Shown here: positions 1 through 12,068 of the stretch, one piece after another | Numbering within the stretch: position 1 is the stretch's first letter | Layout: each line of letters starts with the position of its first letter | NCBI RefSeq assembly: GCF_017654505.1 | Contig: NC_054534.1 | Location: 17,105,193 to 17,169,192, forward strand | DNA length: 64,000 nucleotides | Direction: 5' to 3' | Origin: Polyodon spathula | Lineage: Eukaryota; Chordata; Actinopteri; Acipenseriformes; Polyodontidae | Notes under the pieces: model-generated | Seen by the model: the letters and a program-made list of their open reading frames with translations, nothing else | What the model was told of the DNA's origin: nothing | Databases searched by the model: none | Made by a program: the position numbers and the translations under genes

Positions 1-32
1 ACACTATTATTGCCAGTGTGCATATTCAGTGG

Positions 33-180
33 CAGGGGTATAAATAAGACCCATTACATAGCAGTTTCATCAATTCCTGGTTAGACCCACCTGAATGTGC
101 TACCTATACACTGTAGCTAATGTATTAAAACCTGGAATGGGTGAAACTGCTATGCAACAGGAGTCTTATTTCCATCCCTG
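33..180. mobile_element. Short palindromic (fold-back) MITE-like element
   Basis: The left arm begins CAGGGGTATAAATAAGAC and the right arm, read on the other strand, begins CAGGGATGGAAATAAGAC. Both arms continue through a shared GCATAGCAGTTTCA-like block and CCATTCC/CAATTCC, so roughly 60 bases on each side can pair. There is no coding capacity. No clear target duplication was found at the edges, so the family is not assigned. Confidence 0.55.
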
Positions 181-188
181 TATGCGCC

Positions 189-1953
189 ACTATTTATTTG
201 ACCTTACCAAGAATACTAACTATGCCTAGAATGTGACAACCTCTAACTGGGAACAGCAAAAAATAACCATTGTAAACACAGACGTTTTACATGAAGTAAA
301 TGTATCGACTGTGCTGAATTTCACTGGGATATTATCAAAGTACCTACATTGTTCACCCAGTTTATCACAGTTTTTTTTTTTTTTTATTCCATTTTTTAAG
401 CATAATAACCTCAATAATACAATACTTGGATTGTTTTAAGGATATTTTTTAAAGAGTGTTTTATACAAATGTACATAGGTTTAACAGTGTTTTAAAAAAA
501 TGGAATAAACTAATATCATATAGTTAATAAAGGTTGTTAATAACAATGTAGAATATCTCGAATGTGGCCAGTATAAAAATGACCACAATTAAATGTACAA
601 TGGAAAATATCCATCAAAATTACTGTTTCTGTGGTAAGAAATTACACCTAGAGAGACAGATAAAATATGATGGTGGCTTTATTAAACATATCCATGAGTG
701 CAGAAATAGTCATACATGATGATTAGGAACACACCTCGTGGGATTATAAAGAGATAAATAAAAAAATTAAAATTCAGAGGGTATAAATAATTCCTTTAAA
801 TAATATTTTACTGCTGGTGTTACTCCTCAGTGCTTTCAGCATGTAGTCTGTAATTCAAGTGAGACCTAATAATTGTAACCTTCAGAATCTGGAGACATTA
901 GCATCCTGTCTTAACATGCGGCTTTAAGAGTGATAAATTGGCAGCATTTTTATTATGGATCTAGTCTTTCGTATACTTTTTAGTGCCTTTGATTCTTTTT
1001 GAGAGAAGGGAGGGCCATCCAACAGGAAATTCCATGGAAAATGTAAACACCCAATCTAAAATAAGTTGGTTATAGCTTGGTTTTAAACTGCATTAAGTGC
1101 TGTAGAGCAATGTAATGCAAAACTTATAACATGACACACAAACGTGGGGCTAGACTAGGTAAGAGTAGTCCCAAAGCAGTATCATTTACTAGCCTGTCGT
1201 GCCTTTTGCCTCTGGTAGCCCTTCACAAAAGGACAGAATTTCACACAATTTCCAGCCTCTGCTTTTCTGCATCCTAGGACTGAATGGCAAGAGGTGAAGA
1301 CAAGAAGCTCTCGTGGTGTGAGAGGTGCTTCATTAACAGGAACAATTAATTAAGTTTGTATTACAAGACAGGTAAAAACAAATACATACAAATTAAACCT
1401 GTTTTGCATGCCATAAAACAACGAAAAAAGAAGTGAAATGATTTGAGGGATGTGAAAAATGATATTTATGAGTATACAGTGCATCATTAAAGAATAAATG
1501 AATAATTCAAGAACATTCTTAAATTGTTATCTACTTAAAGTTCAGTATATTGATTGAAATGGGATTTTTTTTTTTTTTTTTTATTAAAGTCGTAACACCA
1601 ATTTGCAAACTATGAATATTATTAAACAAACAACTCTTAAGATTAATTTCAGGCCCAATTTGTTAAATTGTATTACCATAATTCTGTCAATATAAAGTGC
1701 ACCTCTTGTATAGTGCCCCAATTTATCAGCTTGGTGACATTTGAAATCTAAATTGTACTGCTAAGGTAGTATATTAAGTGTTTGAGATTTAAATAATTCC
1801 AAATTTGTATTTTAGGAGCAAAACCTCTTATATAGTACAGGTTTATATTCGACAACTGTCAGAAGTGAGTAGAAGTTGGGCTTCGATTAGGAAAGTCATA
1901 ATGATGCTACCTGTATATAGCAGGCAAGTTGGATTATTAAGGTAAAGGTGTAT
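189..1953. other. Non-coding stretch, inferred AOPEP intron
   Basis: AT-rich sequence with only short ORFs and homopolymer runs. No exon, RNA gene or transposon edge was recognised. Confidence 0.4.
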
Positions 1954-1958
1954 CATGC

Positions 1959-2535
1959 TGTCACAAAGACAGCTACAGTGGGTGACGTCAGACCAGAAAC
2001 AGGAACCAACACAAAATAAACAGAGAGGTGGAGTTTAGTGAAGCTGAGCGATTGTTTCCGCTCAGCATTTAATAATTGAACAGACAGAAAATAAAAGGTT
2101 GTAAAGACAAACAAAACGCAGGACACGGCACTGGCAGCCAAAACAAAGAGACAAGCAAAACGAACTATACAGACAAACACGATGAGATGCTATTATAATT
2201 ACTATTACCTCCTTCTCCAATCCTGTTCTCCACTCACTGAACACACAACCTCGAGTGAGTGAAAACATTCTACTGTTATACAGCTGTATTGAGAGTCTTG
2301 GTACAACTGCACGTGAATTAATAAAGTGCAATTCCCTGTGCTCACATATTACTACATTTTACCTGCACGTGAAGTGCTGCGCAATCCTCGTGCCTAAATA
2401 CAAATATACATTTTAAACACTTGTGCACATAACCCATATTACATACCATGTACCAATGACTATACACCAACATTAACACACAACACGCAACATACAACAC
2501 AGAAATACACACAGGGGTGGGGCAACATTGCCACA
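1959..2535 (-). mobile_element. Solo LTR, family 1 copy A
   Basis: Read on the - strand it starts TGTGGCA and ends TGTGACA, and it is flanked on both sides by the identical 5-base duplication CATGC (1954-1958 and 2536-2540). It shares most of its length with the copies at 5463-6075, 15654-16117 and 25688-26292, including the GC-rich start, a block related to GTTTGTCTGTTTATTTTGGC and a CRE palindrome. TG...CA ends with a 5-base duplication are the signature of an LTR retroelement. No internal region is present, so it is a solo LTR left by LTR-LTR recombination. Confidence 0.88.
1983..1990. promoter_or_regulatory. CRE palindrome TGACGTCA in solo LTR A
   Basis: A perfect 8-base cyclic-AMP response element palindrome near the 3' end of the LTR. 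The same site is kept in copies B and C and is one base off in copy D. Binding by CREB/ATF is inferred from the motif alone. Confidence 0.4.
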
Positions 2536-2540
2536 CATGC

Positions 2541-5176
2541 TTTCTGAGCTAAAGGCTGTAAATTATGATATTTATTTTGACAAAGCCATAAAGTATAAGA
2601 TGGACACACCTTGTGATTGTCAATGCAAATAATAGAGTAAATGCTTTAATAATTTCCTGTAGTGTGTGCCTGTTGTGACTTTTTTTAAATAATGGTAAAG
2701 GAGCAAGTGGTCTTGTATTGTTTAAGCATGTGAAAAAAAAAACTGTTCATGTTAAATCATTGTTATTTTTAGTTTGTTGATTAATACCAGGGTTACATAT
2801 TATGTGACTCATTTTGCACACAGTACTTTAATTGTGGTCAAATTAAACAAAATGTTGTTTGTGTCTGAGAATTTAATGTAATGTTGTTAATGGCAGTTTC
2901 ACAATGCATCCTGTTTAGAATGTCTTGTTTAATGTGTTGTGTGACTCTCAAGTACTGAATAATGAAAGTGTTTTTGTTTGAATAGTGGAATTAAACTTAA
3001 GATGAATTAACTTTGTATCACATTGACCAGAATATATACATAGCATTGGTGTTCTGTTTTCACTAACGTTTCTCTCAATTGAATCTGTGTTGGTCGGCTG
3101 GCTAAGACCTGTTGAGAATAAAGTTTGAATTAGCGTAGTCAGAAAGTGCATTGAGCTTCATGGTGTTAACTCAGTCCAGTTATGAAACAATTTGAAAAGG
3201 CTGTAAACACTCCCCTGGTTGAAACACACATGTGCTGGAGATTCATCCACTGGCGGGGCAGGGTATCGCTTCAGGTTAGGCTGGAGGTGGGCATCAGTCA
3301 GCCAGGCCTGTAGATTTTATTTAAATAGACAGTATAATAATAGGTTCACATTCTGGTGCATGCAGTCCCGAGCTCACCAATTATGAATACAGAACAGTAG
3401 AGTAAAAAGTGTGTTTCATTCATTTACTGAGACGTGATTAATTAGAGTCTCAAGATGCCATGTCTTTTATTTTAACAACATCAGTCACTTCAGCGGCTAG
3501 CTTCACAGACCATGATTAGAATTAATCTTGGCTTGCCTAATGTTACTTTAGTTAGAACACAGTAATCCAAGAGGAGTACTAATCTAGGTCTGTGAAACTA
3601 TCTGTAAATGTTTTACATTTGGTAAAGCAACATAGTTCCAAACATTACAATATTCAAGAAAATACCAAACCTTAGCTTGAATATTGTGATGGTGATGAGT
3701 TTCACACAAAGGCATTGAAAGTCATTTGTGTAAATGCATTGCAAAGTAGCTTTTGCACTACTTACTATTTATTGTGGCTGAGTGTTTAGCACATGGTAAT
3801 ATATTGTATTTTTATTTTTGAAAGTAAGATTATTCCCTCCCAAAGTGATCATTTTTCCATGTATAATCAGAGAATGAAAAGGCATCTGCTGTTACACTGA
3901 TCACAGCTTCCGGCAGTTGTTGCAAAAAAACAATATTATTTTGTGTTTGCAGGTGTTTGTTTTGATAATATTTATGACAGCTATATGGCTAATCTATTAT
4001 CACTTCATCTTTATTGCCGTGGACACAGAGTGGTGTGATCAGATGGCTGTTGAGCCCCTGGTTTTGAACTAAAGCCCTGCAAAGTGCCGAGGCGTATTGG
4101 ATTACAGCCATTGTGTTTAGACAATAACGCTAGCTGTGTTCATTGATGACTTTGACAAAAGTGCAGTGCCTCCCACCAAGGCTTAATCATGTTCCTATAA
4201 ATTACATTTCCCATTTCTGAGCCCCCTACCCCCTGTACACTGTAGCAGAAGCATTATGGATTCACTTTCCTCAGTTCCAGCCCTACCTATCCCCAGACCG
4301 TGCATTGTTTTATTTTTTTTTTAAATGGATTCTGAATTTAATTATTGAAGCTATTCTGGATTTAATCCACTAAAAACATCAGACCACTCCAGTACTGTTC
4401 ACGATTACAATCCCCCCTCCTTGGAGTGGAATCTGAAGCTGCAGATTGAGTTCTGATCTTGTATGTGCCAGGGTTGATAATAATAACTCAATGGTTGGCA
4501 TTCATTGGGTTCCAAGCAAGTGTAAAATACATACTTTAGATGCCTTTAAACAAAGTAATCTATGAATAATACTCTAACCGATTTCATTTACTTTTTTTTG
4601 TTTAAGTTGTTTTTTTCATAGAAACACTAATCTAGATCTGTGGTTGTTTAAATTCACAAAACGATTTACATTTCATTTGAATACACCTACTGTTACCATA
4701 ACATTAGAACGATCATTTGGCATGAAATAGGATCCTCAAATATTACAAAATGATCATCATGGATCGCTTGATATCGAACACACACGCTTAACAATATCCT
4801 GTGTATTTACTGTAAATACTGTCTAGAAAGTCTGTTGGATTGGACAGAGAACAAATGATGTTGCACTGAATACAAGAAGAAATCAGATTTTCATTTTTTC
4901 TTTCCCTGTAGATCTTTCCTTTTTAGTTTTGCAATTGGCAACATAACTAGCTGTCTCATAGGAGCCCAGTCAGTGTGCGATTGATGATAGTTTTTACAAG
5001 GTAAACTGAATATAAAGTCCTGCTATAGATTGTGTTAATACTGGTTGAATGAAATCTTTTTAAAAATCAGGGCATCATTTTACTGTGCTGCTGACAACTT
5101 CATGAGAGAGAACAGCAGCTCAAGAAATGGAGCTTTGAAATGAGTGGAATCCAACTTGCGTTGATGTATTATTCCT

Positions 5177-5177
<1 letters not shown>
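2541..5177. other. Non-coding stretch, inferred AOPEP intron
   Basis: No exon with convincing splice sites and no transposon ends were recognised. Confidence 0.4.

Positions 5178-5254
<77 letters not shown>
5178..5254. repeat. (CTAT)n tetranucleotide microsatellite
   Basis: About 19 near-perfect tandem CTAT units. Confidence 0.97.
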
Positions 5255-5255
<1 letters not shown>

Positions 5256-5462
5256 GCAATACACATCTAATTGTGCAAAGGCTAATATTACCTGTAAAGA
5301 CCTGTAAAAATCTGCTAATTTATTTATTTGGAAAATGTGCTCTTCAAATAATGTTATCTTATAGTACTTAAACTTTTTTTTTTTTTTTAATATAAAATAA
5401 TCCACTTGATCAACAATACTGTATATTATTGTGATTGACGTTTCATTTTTATCATGACCTAC

Positions 5463-6075
5463 TGTGAACAGGCTGGCTGTAGGGGTGACGTCAGGCCAGA
5501 AAGAATCACGCAGACAGGCAGTGCTGAGGTTGAAACTGAGATGCTGCGGCGCCCAGTGTGTTTAATGAATGAAACAAAATAAAAGATTTAAACAAAAAAA
5601 CAGCATGCGGCACTTGAGGCCAAAATAAACAGACAAACAAAAAGAATAGACACTACCAAACAGGGTGGACGAACGCTAAACACAAAACAAGCACAGTGCT
5701 GGTTCTCCAGCATGTAGTAGCAATTGATTTTATTATTTTACCTGTTCACTCTCTCCCATTCCTTCGCCCTGAACACACAAGTAAAATGTGCATCTATATA
5801 TACTGTTGTGCTAGGATTCAGTTACTAATTAATTATTCCCTTGAATCCCAGCATGTGAACTAATTTGTGCAACCCCGTGCACACATACTATTAATTACTT
5901 TAAATGCACATGAAGTGAAGTGCAATTCCTGTGCCTAAGTACAACTATATATTTAAAATCACTTGTGTTACACAGACCCATTTATATCCTGTGCACCAAT
6001 ACCTATACACCAACATTAACACACCACATGCAACATATAACCCATGAATACACACGGGCGGGGCAGATTGCCACA
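5463..6075 (-). mobile_element. Solo LTR, family 1 copy B
   Basis: On the - strand it starts TGTGGCA and ends with a diverged TGTTCACA. The flanking pentamers are CCTAC (5458-5462) and CCTGC (6076-6080), matching at 4 of 5 bases. A TATA-like TATATATAG lies mid-element in - orientation, and a CRE palindrome TGACGTCA is at 5486-5493. It ends only about 150 bases upstream of the AOPEP penultimate exon. Confidence 0.85.
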
Positions 6076-6226
6076 CCTGCATATGTCAGCCCCTGAATGG
6101 AAACCCACAGCAAAGCTTGTGTTAAAGAGTGTTTGTGGAGGAAACAGTACCTGCTTTCAGGCAGCTAAATATTTATTGTTTGTTTATTTTGTTGAAAATT
6201 CCAGTGACAGAAATGTATTTTCCCAG

Positions 6227-6313
6227 GTGCGGCATCGTTGGTGTGAGCTTGCTGTCCAACACAAACACACTGCTGCATATAAAGATGTGGAGCAGTTTCT
6301 GTAGAAAGACCAG
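6227..6313 (+). CDS. AOPEP: AOPEP penultimate coding exon, with in-frame stop
   Basis: This is an 87-base exon bounded by TTTCCCAG before it and GTAGGA after it. It reads VRHRWCELAVQHKHTAAYKD, then VEQFL, a TAG codon (6302-6304), and KDQ. AOPEP is an M1-family zinc aminopeptidase (aminopeptidase O) related to leukotriene A4 hydrolase, and this exon belongs to its C-terminal helical domain. The match rests on remembered human AOPEP, which has a similar R-x-RWCEL motif followed by AYRDV, and on the next exon 2 kb downstream in the same phase. The catalytic HExxH region lies outside the window. The TAG sits where the human protein has an ordinary residue, so translation would stop 50 codons early unless it is an error, a polymorphism or is spliced around. 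Confidence 0.82.
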
Positions 6314-7279
6314 GTAGGATTCCTATTTTTATTATTTCTTTTTAGTTTTGCCTTGGGAATTTCAAGTGCCTGTTTCATGAAAATTGGAAGTTGTTTTTAA
6401 AAGTTTTTAAAACTTAGTATTAACAGGTTAGAAATATCAGTTGAAAACCAGAATAGAAAATGAGACATTTCTATCTCAGTGAGATGCTGGTTTCAATTTT
6501 ATCCAAAAATAAAGAACAAGATAGGAAACAGAGAGTGTCCTTGATGGATAAAACAGCAGATGGAATTATGATTGTTCATATACCAATCTCAATTTATTGC
6601 TTTTTCTGGCTTTTGAATGTGAAAAAAACATGCCTTGGCAAGTTTTGATTCTGTAAAAGCAAAACTACAAATCCATGTTTACATTTCAAAAGGAGTAAAA
6701 CTACCAAAGAATGCCATGCATTTACTATTAGATGAAACATATAATTTTAAATCTGTAAATAAGAACATTGGGGATGTGTGGAATTTCCCAATGAGATGAC
6801 TTTTGCATAGATATTCTGTTATCCTTGGAAACTCTCAAAACTTCAAAATCATGTTCTATCTTCTGGAAGTGGGTAGTTTATGGTGCCAATGTGAGATATC
6901 ACTGTGCACAGTAGCAGATGGAAATTAATATACAGTGTTTAAAAGTAAGGTTCTAGTTGTGCATTGCTATGATTATAGGTGTCAGGACCTTAAACATGAG
7001 AAAAACATGAAATGACTTGCTTTGCTGTTAATTTCTGATATGACTTCTGAAAGTGTTTTTGTCATACTAAATCTTGTCGGAAAGATTTAATAATGCTGCA
7101 AAAGAAAAGCCAGAACATGCATTAACTGAAACGGAATAATTGGGCAATTAGCATACTTTTTCAAAACACTAAGTAATCCAGCCAGATCAAATCATTTTTA
7201 GTGACGCATCCAGCACATTCCTGTGTGGTTACAAACTTTCTTACAAAACTAAACAAGTAAACTTAGGGGTTGATCAATC
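6314..7279. other. AOPEP last intron, first part
   Basis: AT-rich intron sequence in which nothing further was recognised. Confidence 0.45.
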
Positions 7280-7281
7280 TA

Positions 7282-7632
7282 CAGCTATGGCCAACCGTTT
7301 TACATAACCTAGAATTTTCAGATTGACAATACTTTATTTATTTTTTTTAGAAACTGTATGAACACAATTTAGATCTTTTATTTAACATCATGTAATCAAA
7401 GAAACTACAAAATAACCTACCGGAGACCATAAAAGAAGTAAAGTATTTCATATTAGATTTCGAAATGTAACATTTTCAATTTTTGTCAGTTTTTTGTTAA
7501 GTATATGGAAAACTTCAAAGCGGTGTATAATTCAGTATGTTAACGTAACATTATTCAGCAGGCTTGCCTTCGACTTCATTAAACAAAATTAGTGAGTTCT
7601 ATAGGGTGATACAAAACCTTTGGCCATAGCTG
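7282..7632. mobile_element. Tc1/mariner-type MITE
   Basis: 351 bases with terminal inverted repeats beginning CAGCTATGGCC at both ends, extending about 35 bases with mismatches. TA dinucleotides flank both sides (7280-7281 and 7633-7634). It has no coding capacity. TA duplication is characteristic of Tc1/mariner transposition. A related single end lies at 56342-56392. Confidence 0.75.
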
Positions 7633-8281
7633 TACACCCTGTGATAATCCACAGCTGAGCTATGCTTGTCTTTTTCCCAGGATTATCTATAAAATGAAGT
7701 GGCTGATGCAGTCATGGTGGATTCCCTTATGCTCTTAAAAAAAAAAAAAAAACATAAGAAGTGAAGACATTGCTGCAACTGCAAGTTACCTCAAGTGGTG
7801 GGGATTCCCCTCACTTCATTTTCATTTTAGCCCTTGAGTTCCATTTCTGTCAATCGACTGATTACATTGTAATTTATGAGAGGGGTCTCTTAAAGACACC
7901 TCTGTTTGAGCTGTCAAGCCATTTCAGCCACCAAAGGTATGTGTGTTACCAAACAACACAACCTTGAAGAAGTAGCTGGGAAGTCTCTGTCTGGACTGGT
8001 CAGGCGTCTGCCCAGTAGGGATCACACTGAGGTGAACTGTCCCCTGACGATTTTCCTAACTGTTTTTGATATACTGTTGTGCACTGTCTTTTTTCTTGCC
8101 ATATTCACATTTGTAGCTCTTTTCTGAAACTTGTTTAATTTGTCTTAGCTGCTGTCTGCTTGCTGTCTTGGAAAGAGCTGTAGGATAGGATGAAATAGAA
8201 AGCATTATAAGAATGTGTTTTCCTTGTAGCATTGTTTTGTGAGGTCTCTAACAAGGCCTTGGTGTGTGTTACGTTTTAAAG

Positions 8282-8422
8282 GCAATGGGCATGAACCTGT
8301 ATGGAGAGCTGATGGTTCACGAGGATGCCAGGCAGCAGGGGCTGACCAAAAGCTGCTTTAGATCTGTTTACGAAGAAATGGACCCCATCACTAAGAAAAT
8401 GGTGGAGGAGATGATCTTATAA
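8282..8422 (+). CDS. AOPEP: AOPEP terminal coding exon
   Basis: After an acceptor ending TTTTAAAG, the exon reads in phase 0 from the previous exon: AMGMNLYGELMVHEDARQQG, then 26 more residues ending VEEMIL and TAA (8420-8422). YGELMV-EDARQQ is the recognisable C-terminal signature of aminopeptidase O as I remember it from human. The frame is intact here, but it is reached only past the TAG in the preceding exon. The 3' UTR follows; its poly(A) site was not located. Its position, convergent with FANCC, agrees with the human gene order. Confidence 0.85.
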   Translation, partial: AMGMNLYGELMVHEDARQQGLTKSCFRSVYEEMDPITKKMVEEMIL

Positions 8423-11400
8423 ATGTATAAAGGTATGTTTATTTTTGAAGTCATCTATATTTAGCTACAGAGTAGGGATAGCAAAACTGATGGCAATTTC
8501 TTACAACTACATTAGTGTGCCAGACTACAATGAGTGTGGAGGTAATTACCGCAGTGTTGGGCATGTGAGACAATATTAAATATTGTACTGATTCCTCTGG
8601 GACTTATGTCTATCAGCCACAGTGAAACTATGTAGACTTTGTATACAGTGTGTGACTAAAGAGCTTTAAAAAGTCTACTACTGGCTTAAGATAATGCTTT
8701 TTGGCTCATTTCGATCAGTTATACCATTTACACTGGTTGCTTGGTGCTCAGCAGTCTCTGCAGTTAGGGACCACAATGCATCTAAGATGATCCAAGTTTT
8801 TTTCTGTTCTTTACTGAATAGCTTGTTGTTGTGGTTTTACATTAAGCAATAAGTACAATCCATGTGGTCTTATTTTATTGTTTAAAAGTCAAAATGTTTT
8901 TGAATGAATAACCCTTAATGCTACCCTTACAGGAAGGTACTACAGTATTTAGACTGTTGTGTTAAAATGCCGTAATATTATGATAGTACTTTTTCTGTAG
9001 GCATAACGAATCTCCTGGTGTTTGCACATGCATGTTGAACACATAATCAATTAGCTTTCGTATGAAGATTTCTCCCAGTACAGCATATCTCAGATTTTTT
9101 CCTAATGAAATAACTGTTTTCTAACAGGCTGTTCTTATAATACTGACAGTGATTTCCAAATTCAAACTTCTTACTTGGAAAACCTCTGTCTGTAGTTCAG
9201 TTGATGTGAAAGAATAGACTAACTAGAAGACAGGCAAGTGTTTAGAAAAACAATGCAAGGGTGATTTGCAGGGGTGTGATTTTATGTTTACTGTCTGAAA
9301 GATGTATTCATCCATTTTGTGGATTCTGGTTTATAATACTTGCTTTGTGGTTTAACAGGAGGCCTTCAAATCTATGTTGTTAGAAAAAAGGAATTTGGAA
9401 CCTCAAACAAATGTAAAAGAAAGGCTCAGCAAGTTGTATAAAGAATCCACTCAAAAAACAAACCCTTATTTTACTTCATCTTCAGCAACTCCAGTTCTCT
9501 GTTTCTGCCAGTCTCAGCTGGATTAAATTGTTTATTCTGAAACTTCACTTGTGAACTGCACTGTCATCACAAGAAACATATTTCAGGGAGTTTGTGCATG
9601 AGAGTTAAGCAGAAATAATTTAGTTGTATTTTCTTCTTTAATTGTATTATTAGTGGGGTTTGATTTTAAGTTGTGTAGCCCTTGATTAACGTCTTTTCTG
9701 AACTTCTCCAGCTTTCTAAAGCAAAATAACAAATATGCATTCTTCATTAAACAAATATGTTTGGGTCGTGACAGGCCTACTTGTTTTGATTATTTTATCA
9801 AATTAATTGTCTGAAAAAGTTTATTTGAAACCTTGCTACTGTTTGGAAATCAAACAACATTATGAAGGATGTGTTTGTGTGTGAATGGTACAGTGATGGC
9901 AGGAATTATTTCATTTTTTTTTGGATCATTGCCAATCCCGGAACCAAGGTTAATGAGGGAAATTTCCCTTGTTCATCTGAGCATAGTGAATTTGGGGAGA
10001 GAAGATCTGCAGGTTTCCTTTCATGTTATGGCTGTGTGGGTTCCTGGCATGCTGATTTGTGACTTAAGATAAAATCACATTGCCAGGGATTACCACACAA
10101 CCACGGCCTTGGTGGCTGTTATGGAAACCGGAGGCACAAAAAGAGCTAAAAACTGATTGATCTGCAAAAGGTTCTCTCACAATCCTCCTGATGATGTTTC
10201 TTTGTGCTGCCATGGACCAGACTTCTCTTACAAGGTGCAGAGCTTAGCTGATTGGGGAACAGTGATTTATCTCCTCTTTGTTCACAGTGGCTAAGTTCTG
10301 CACCTGAAGAGAGGGTGAGAATTGAACGAGGCCCCTTCTCTGATGATAAAAAAAAAAAAAAAATGAGGCAGCTGTTGCAATGAAAGCGGTGCTGGTGTGG
10401 GACATTAATGTGCTTTCACTGGGATTTGTTCAAATATTCACTCTGAAAGTCTGACTGCTGAAGGGAAAACATTAAGAATGCCACTAGAGAAAATAATGAA
10501 CCTGAGCTGCATTTAAGTACAGTTCACTGTTGTTGAATACTATAGGTAATCAATCAAATGTCCTTGATGTTGTGTACATGTTTTTGTTCAGGTATCTTCA
10601 GGTAATCAAGTGCCTTAGTGTTTAATTTTAGCTTTCTGAACTTTGCAGTTACAAAGTAATAAGTTTACCACCCTTTCTAAATTACACCCAAGAGCTATGT
10701 AATCAAACCAACCTGAGATCCAAAACTAGGTGGTCTTGGTACACTGATAGTGTTGCCTTTTAACAGCAATTTTGAACCTACTTATATTTTCATTTTATTT
10801 AAATTGTATTAAGTGTTTTAAAATGAATACACTGGTAGTAAATAATGGGGGGTTATAGTTTGGTAAAATAACATCTTTTTTTATTTTTATTTTTTTTACT
10901 GAATTTACTTTAATACACAAATTGTCATATCAGTTTGTATTGAAATATGCCACTGATTTAATCTACAGTATGAAGTATTTCAATATTTGCTTTACACTGC
11001 AATACAGGATTATGGCATTGTCATGGGTGATGCAAAATTAAGGAATTAATTTGTCTAAAAAACAATCCTGTAATTTATTTTCCAGACTTGTGCAGTGTAG
11101 TGAGAGTCCAGATTGATATACAATAGGAAAGACAATATGGTGCCATATATGGGAGTACATTTGTGAGGACACTTGACACTTAATTTAATGCATTGTGAAA
11201 AAAAAGTTATCCCCCAGGGGCTGAAAGCACTGGAAACTGATTCCTAAAGTGATTGTATCCCGGATCATCACAGTGCTCTACTGGTAATCTAGCATTACTG
11301 TCATTGAAAATGCACTGTATTGATAAAAACACATTTTTGTAATTCAACCATGGTATTGTTTTCTTTCACAGTACTTGCCTTTATTGCTTATATCCTACTT

Positions 11401-11811
11401 ATATATTGTGAAGAATCCGAAGCATTGGTACTGTAGTAAGTGTAGGTAAAGTGTTCAAATATTGCAGTATAATCCTCAGGCTAGAAATCATCTTAGCACA
11501 TTCTGGCTGTCCCTTTTTTTATTGCATTATACAATATGAAAGCTGGGGTGATGTGCTTCATCTAATCTCTGTGAAGAATGCAGGAAACATAAAAGCACCA
11601 CCTATTATTATTTTTTTAAAACATTTTTTTATAGTGATTCATGATAGTGGAAAGGAAGTACAGGAGAAAAAAAAATAAAACTAATTAGAAGTTCTTTGAA
11701 CTAACAGCAAAAAGCCTGCCGAAACTGGCATAAATAAAAAATATCACTTTATTTACTGTTTATAGAGACAGTGTTGGTTCCATTTTAATGTTTCTATACC
11801 TAATCTAAATA
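8423..11811. other. AOPEP 3' UTR and intergenic DNA
   Basis: Starts with the AOPEP 3' UTR, whose end is undefined. A reading frame after an acceptor-like site at 9359 stays open for about 55 codons but has no recognised homology. No transposon ends were recognised. Confidence 0.4.
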
Positions 11812-11819
11812 GACTATAG

Positions 11820-12060
11820 CAGTGGTTCTCAATCTTGGTCCTGGGGACCCCATGCTTGGTTTGTTTCGACCAAGCTCTCAATTACTTAAATGAACCCTTA
11901 GTTAAACTAATAATTAGCTTAATTTGACTTTTTAAATAGTGTAGCTTATAAAAAGTTGGAGAATTTAAATTCCTTATACAACTGTATATGTAAATTGAAA
12001 TCTCCCATCTGGCCCAGTGCCAGAGCAGTGGTCCACCAGGACCAGGATTGAGAACCACTG
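11820..12060. mobile_element. hAT-type MITE
   Basis: 241 bases with inverted ends CAGTGGTTCTCAATC...GATTGAGAACCACTG, about 30 bases with few mismatches, continuing into GGTCCTGG/CCAGGACC. The flanking octamers GACTATAG (11812-11819) and GACTGCAG (12061-12068) match at 6 of 8 bases. CAGTGGTTCTCAA ends with an 8-base duplication are characteristic of hAT (Charlie-like) elements. It encodes no transposase. Confidence 0.85.
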
Positions 12061-12068
12061 GACTGCAG

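Noticed and set aside
5178..5254. Tandem repeats considered as a CRISPR array
   Set aside because: Simple (CTAT)n without spacers, in a eukaryotic gene region.
9359..9525. Open frame after an AACAG acceptor (EAFKSMLLEKRNLEPQTN...)
   Set aside because: It lies beyond the AOPEP stop, has no recognised homology, and 55 open codons can occur by chance.
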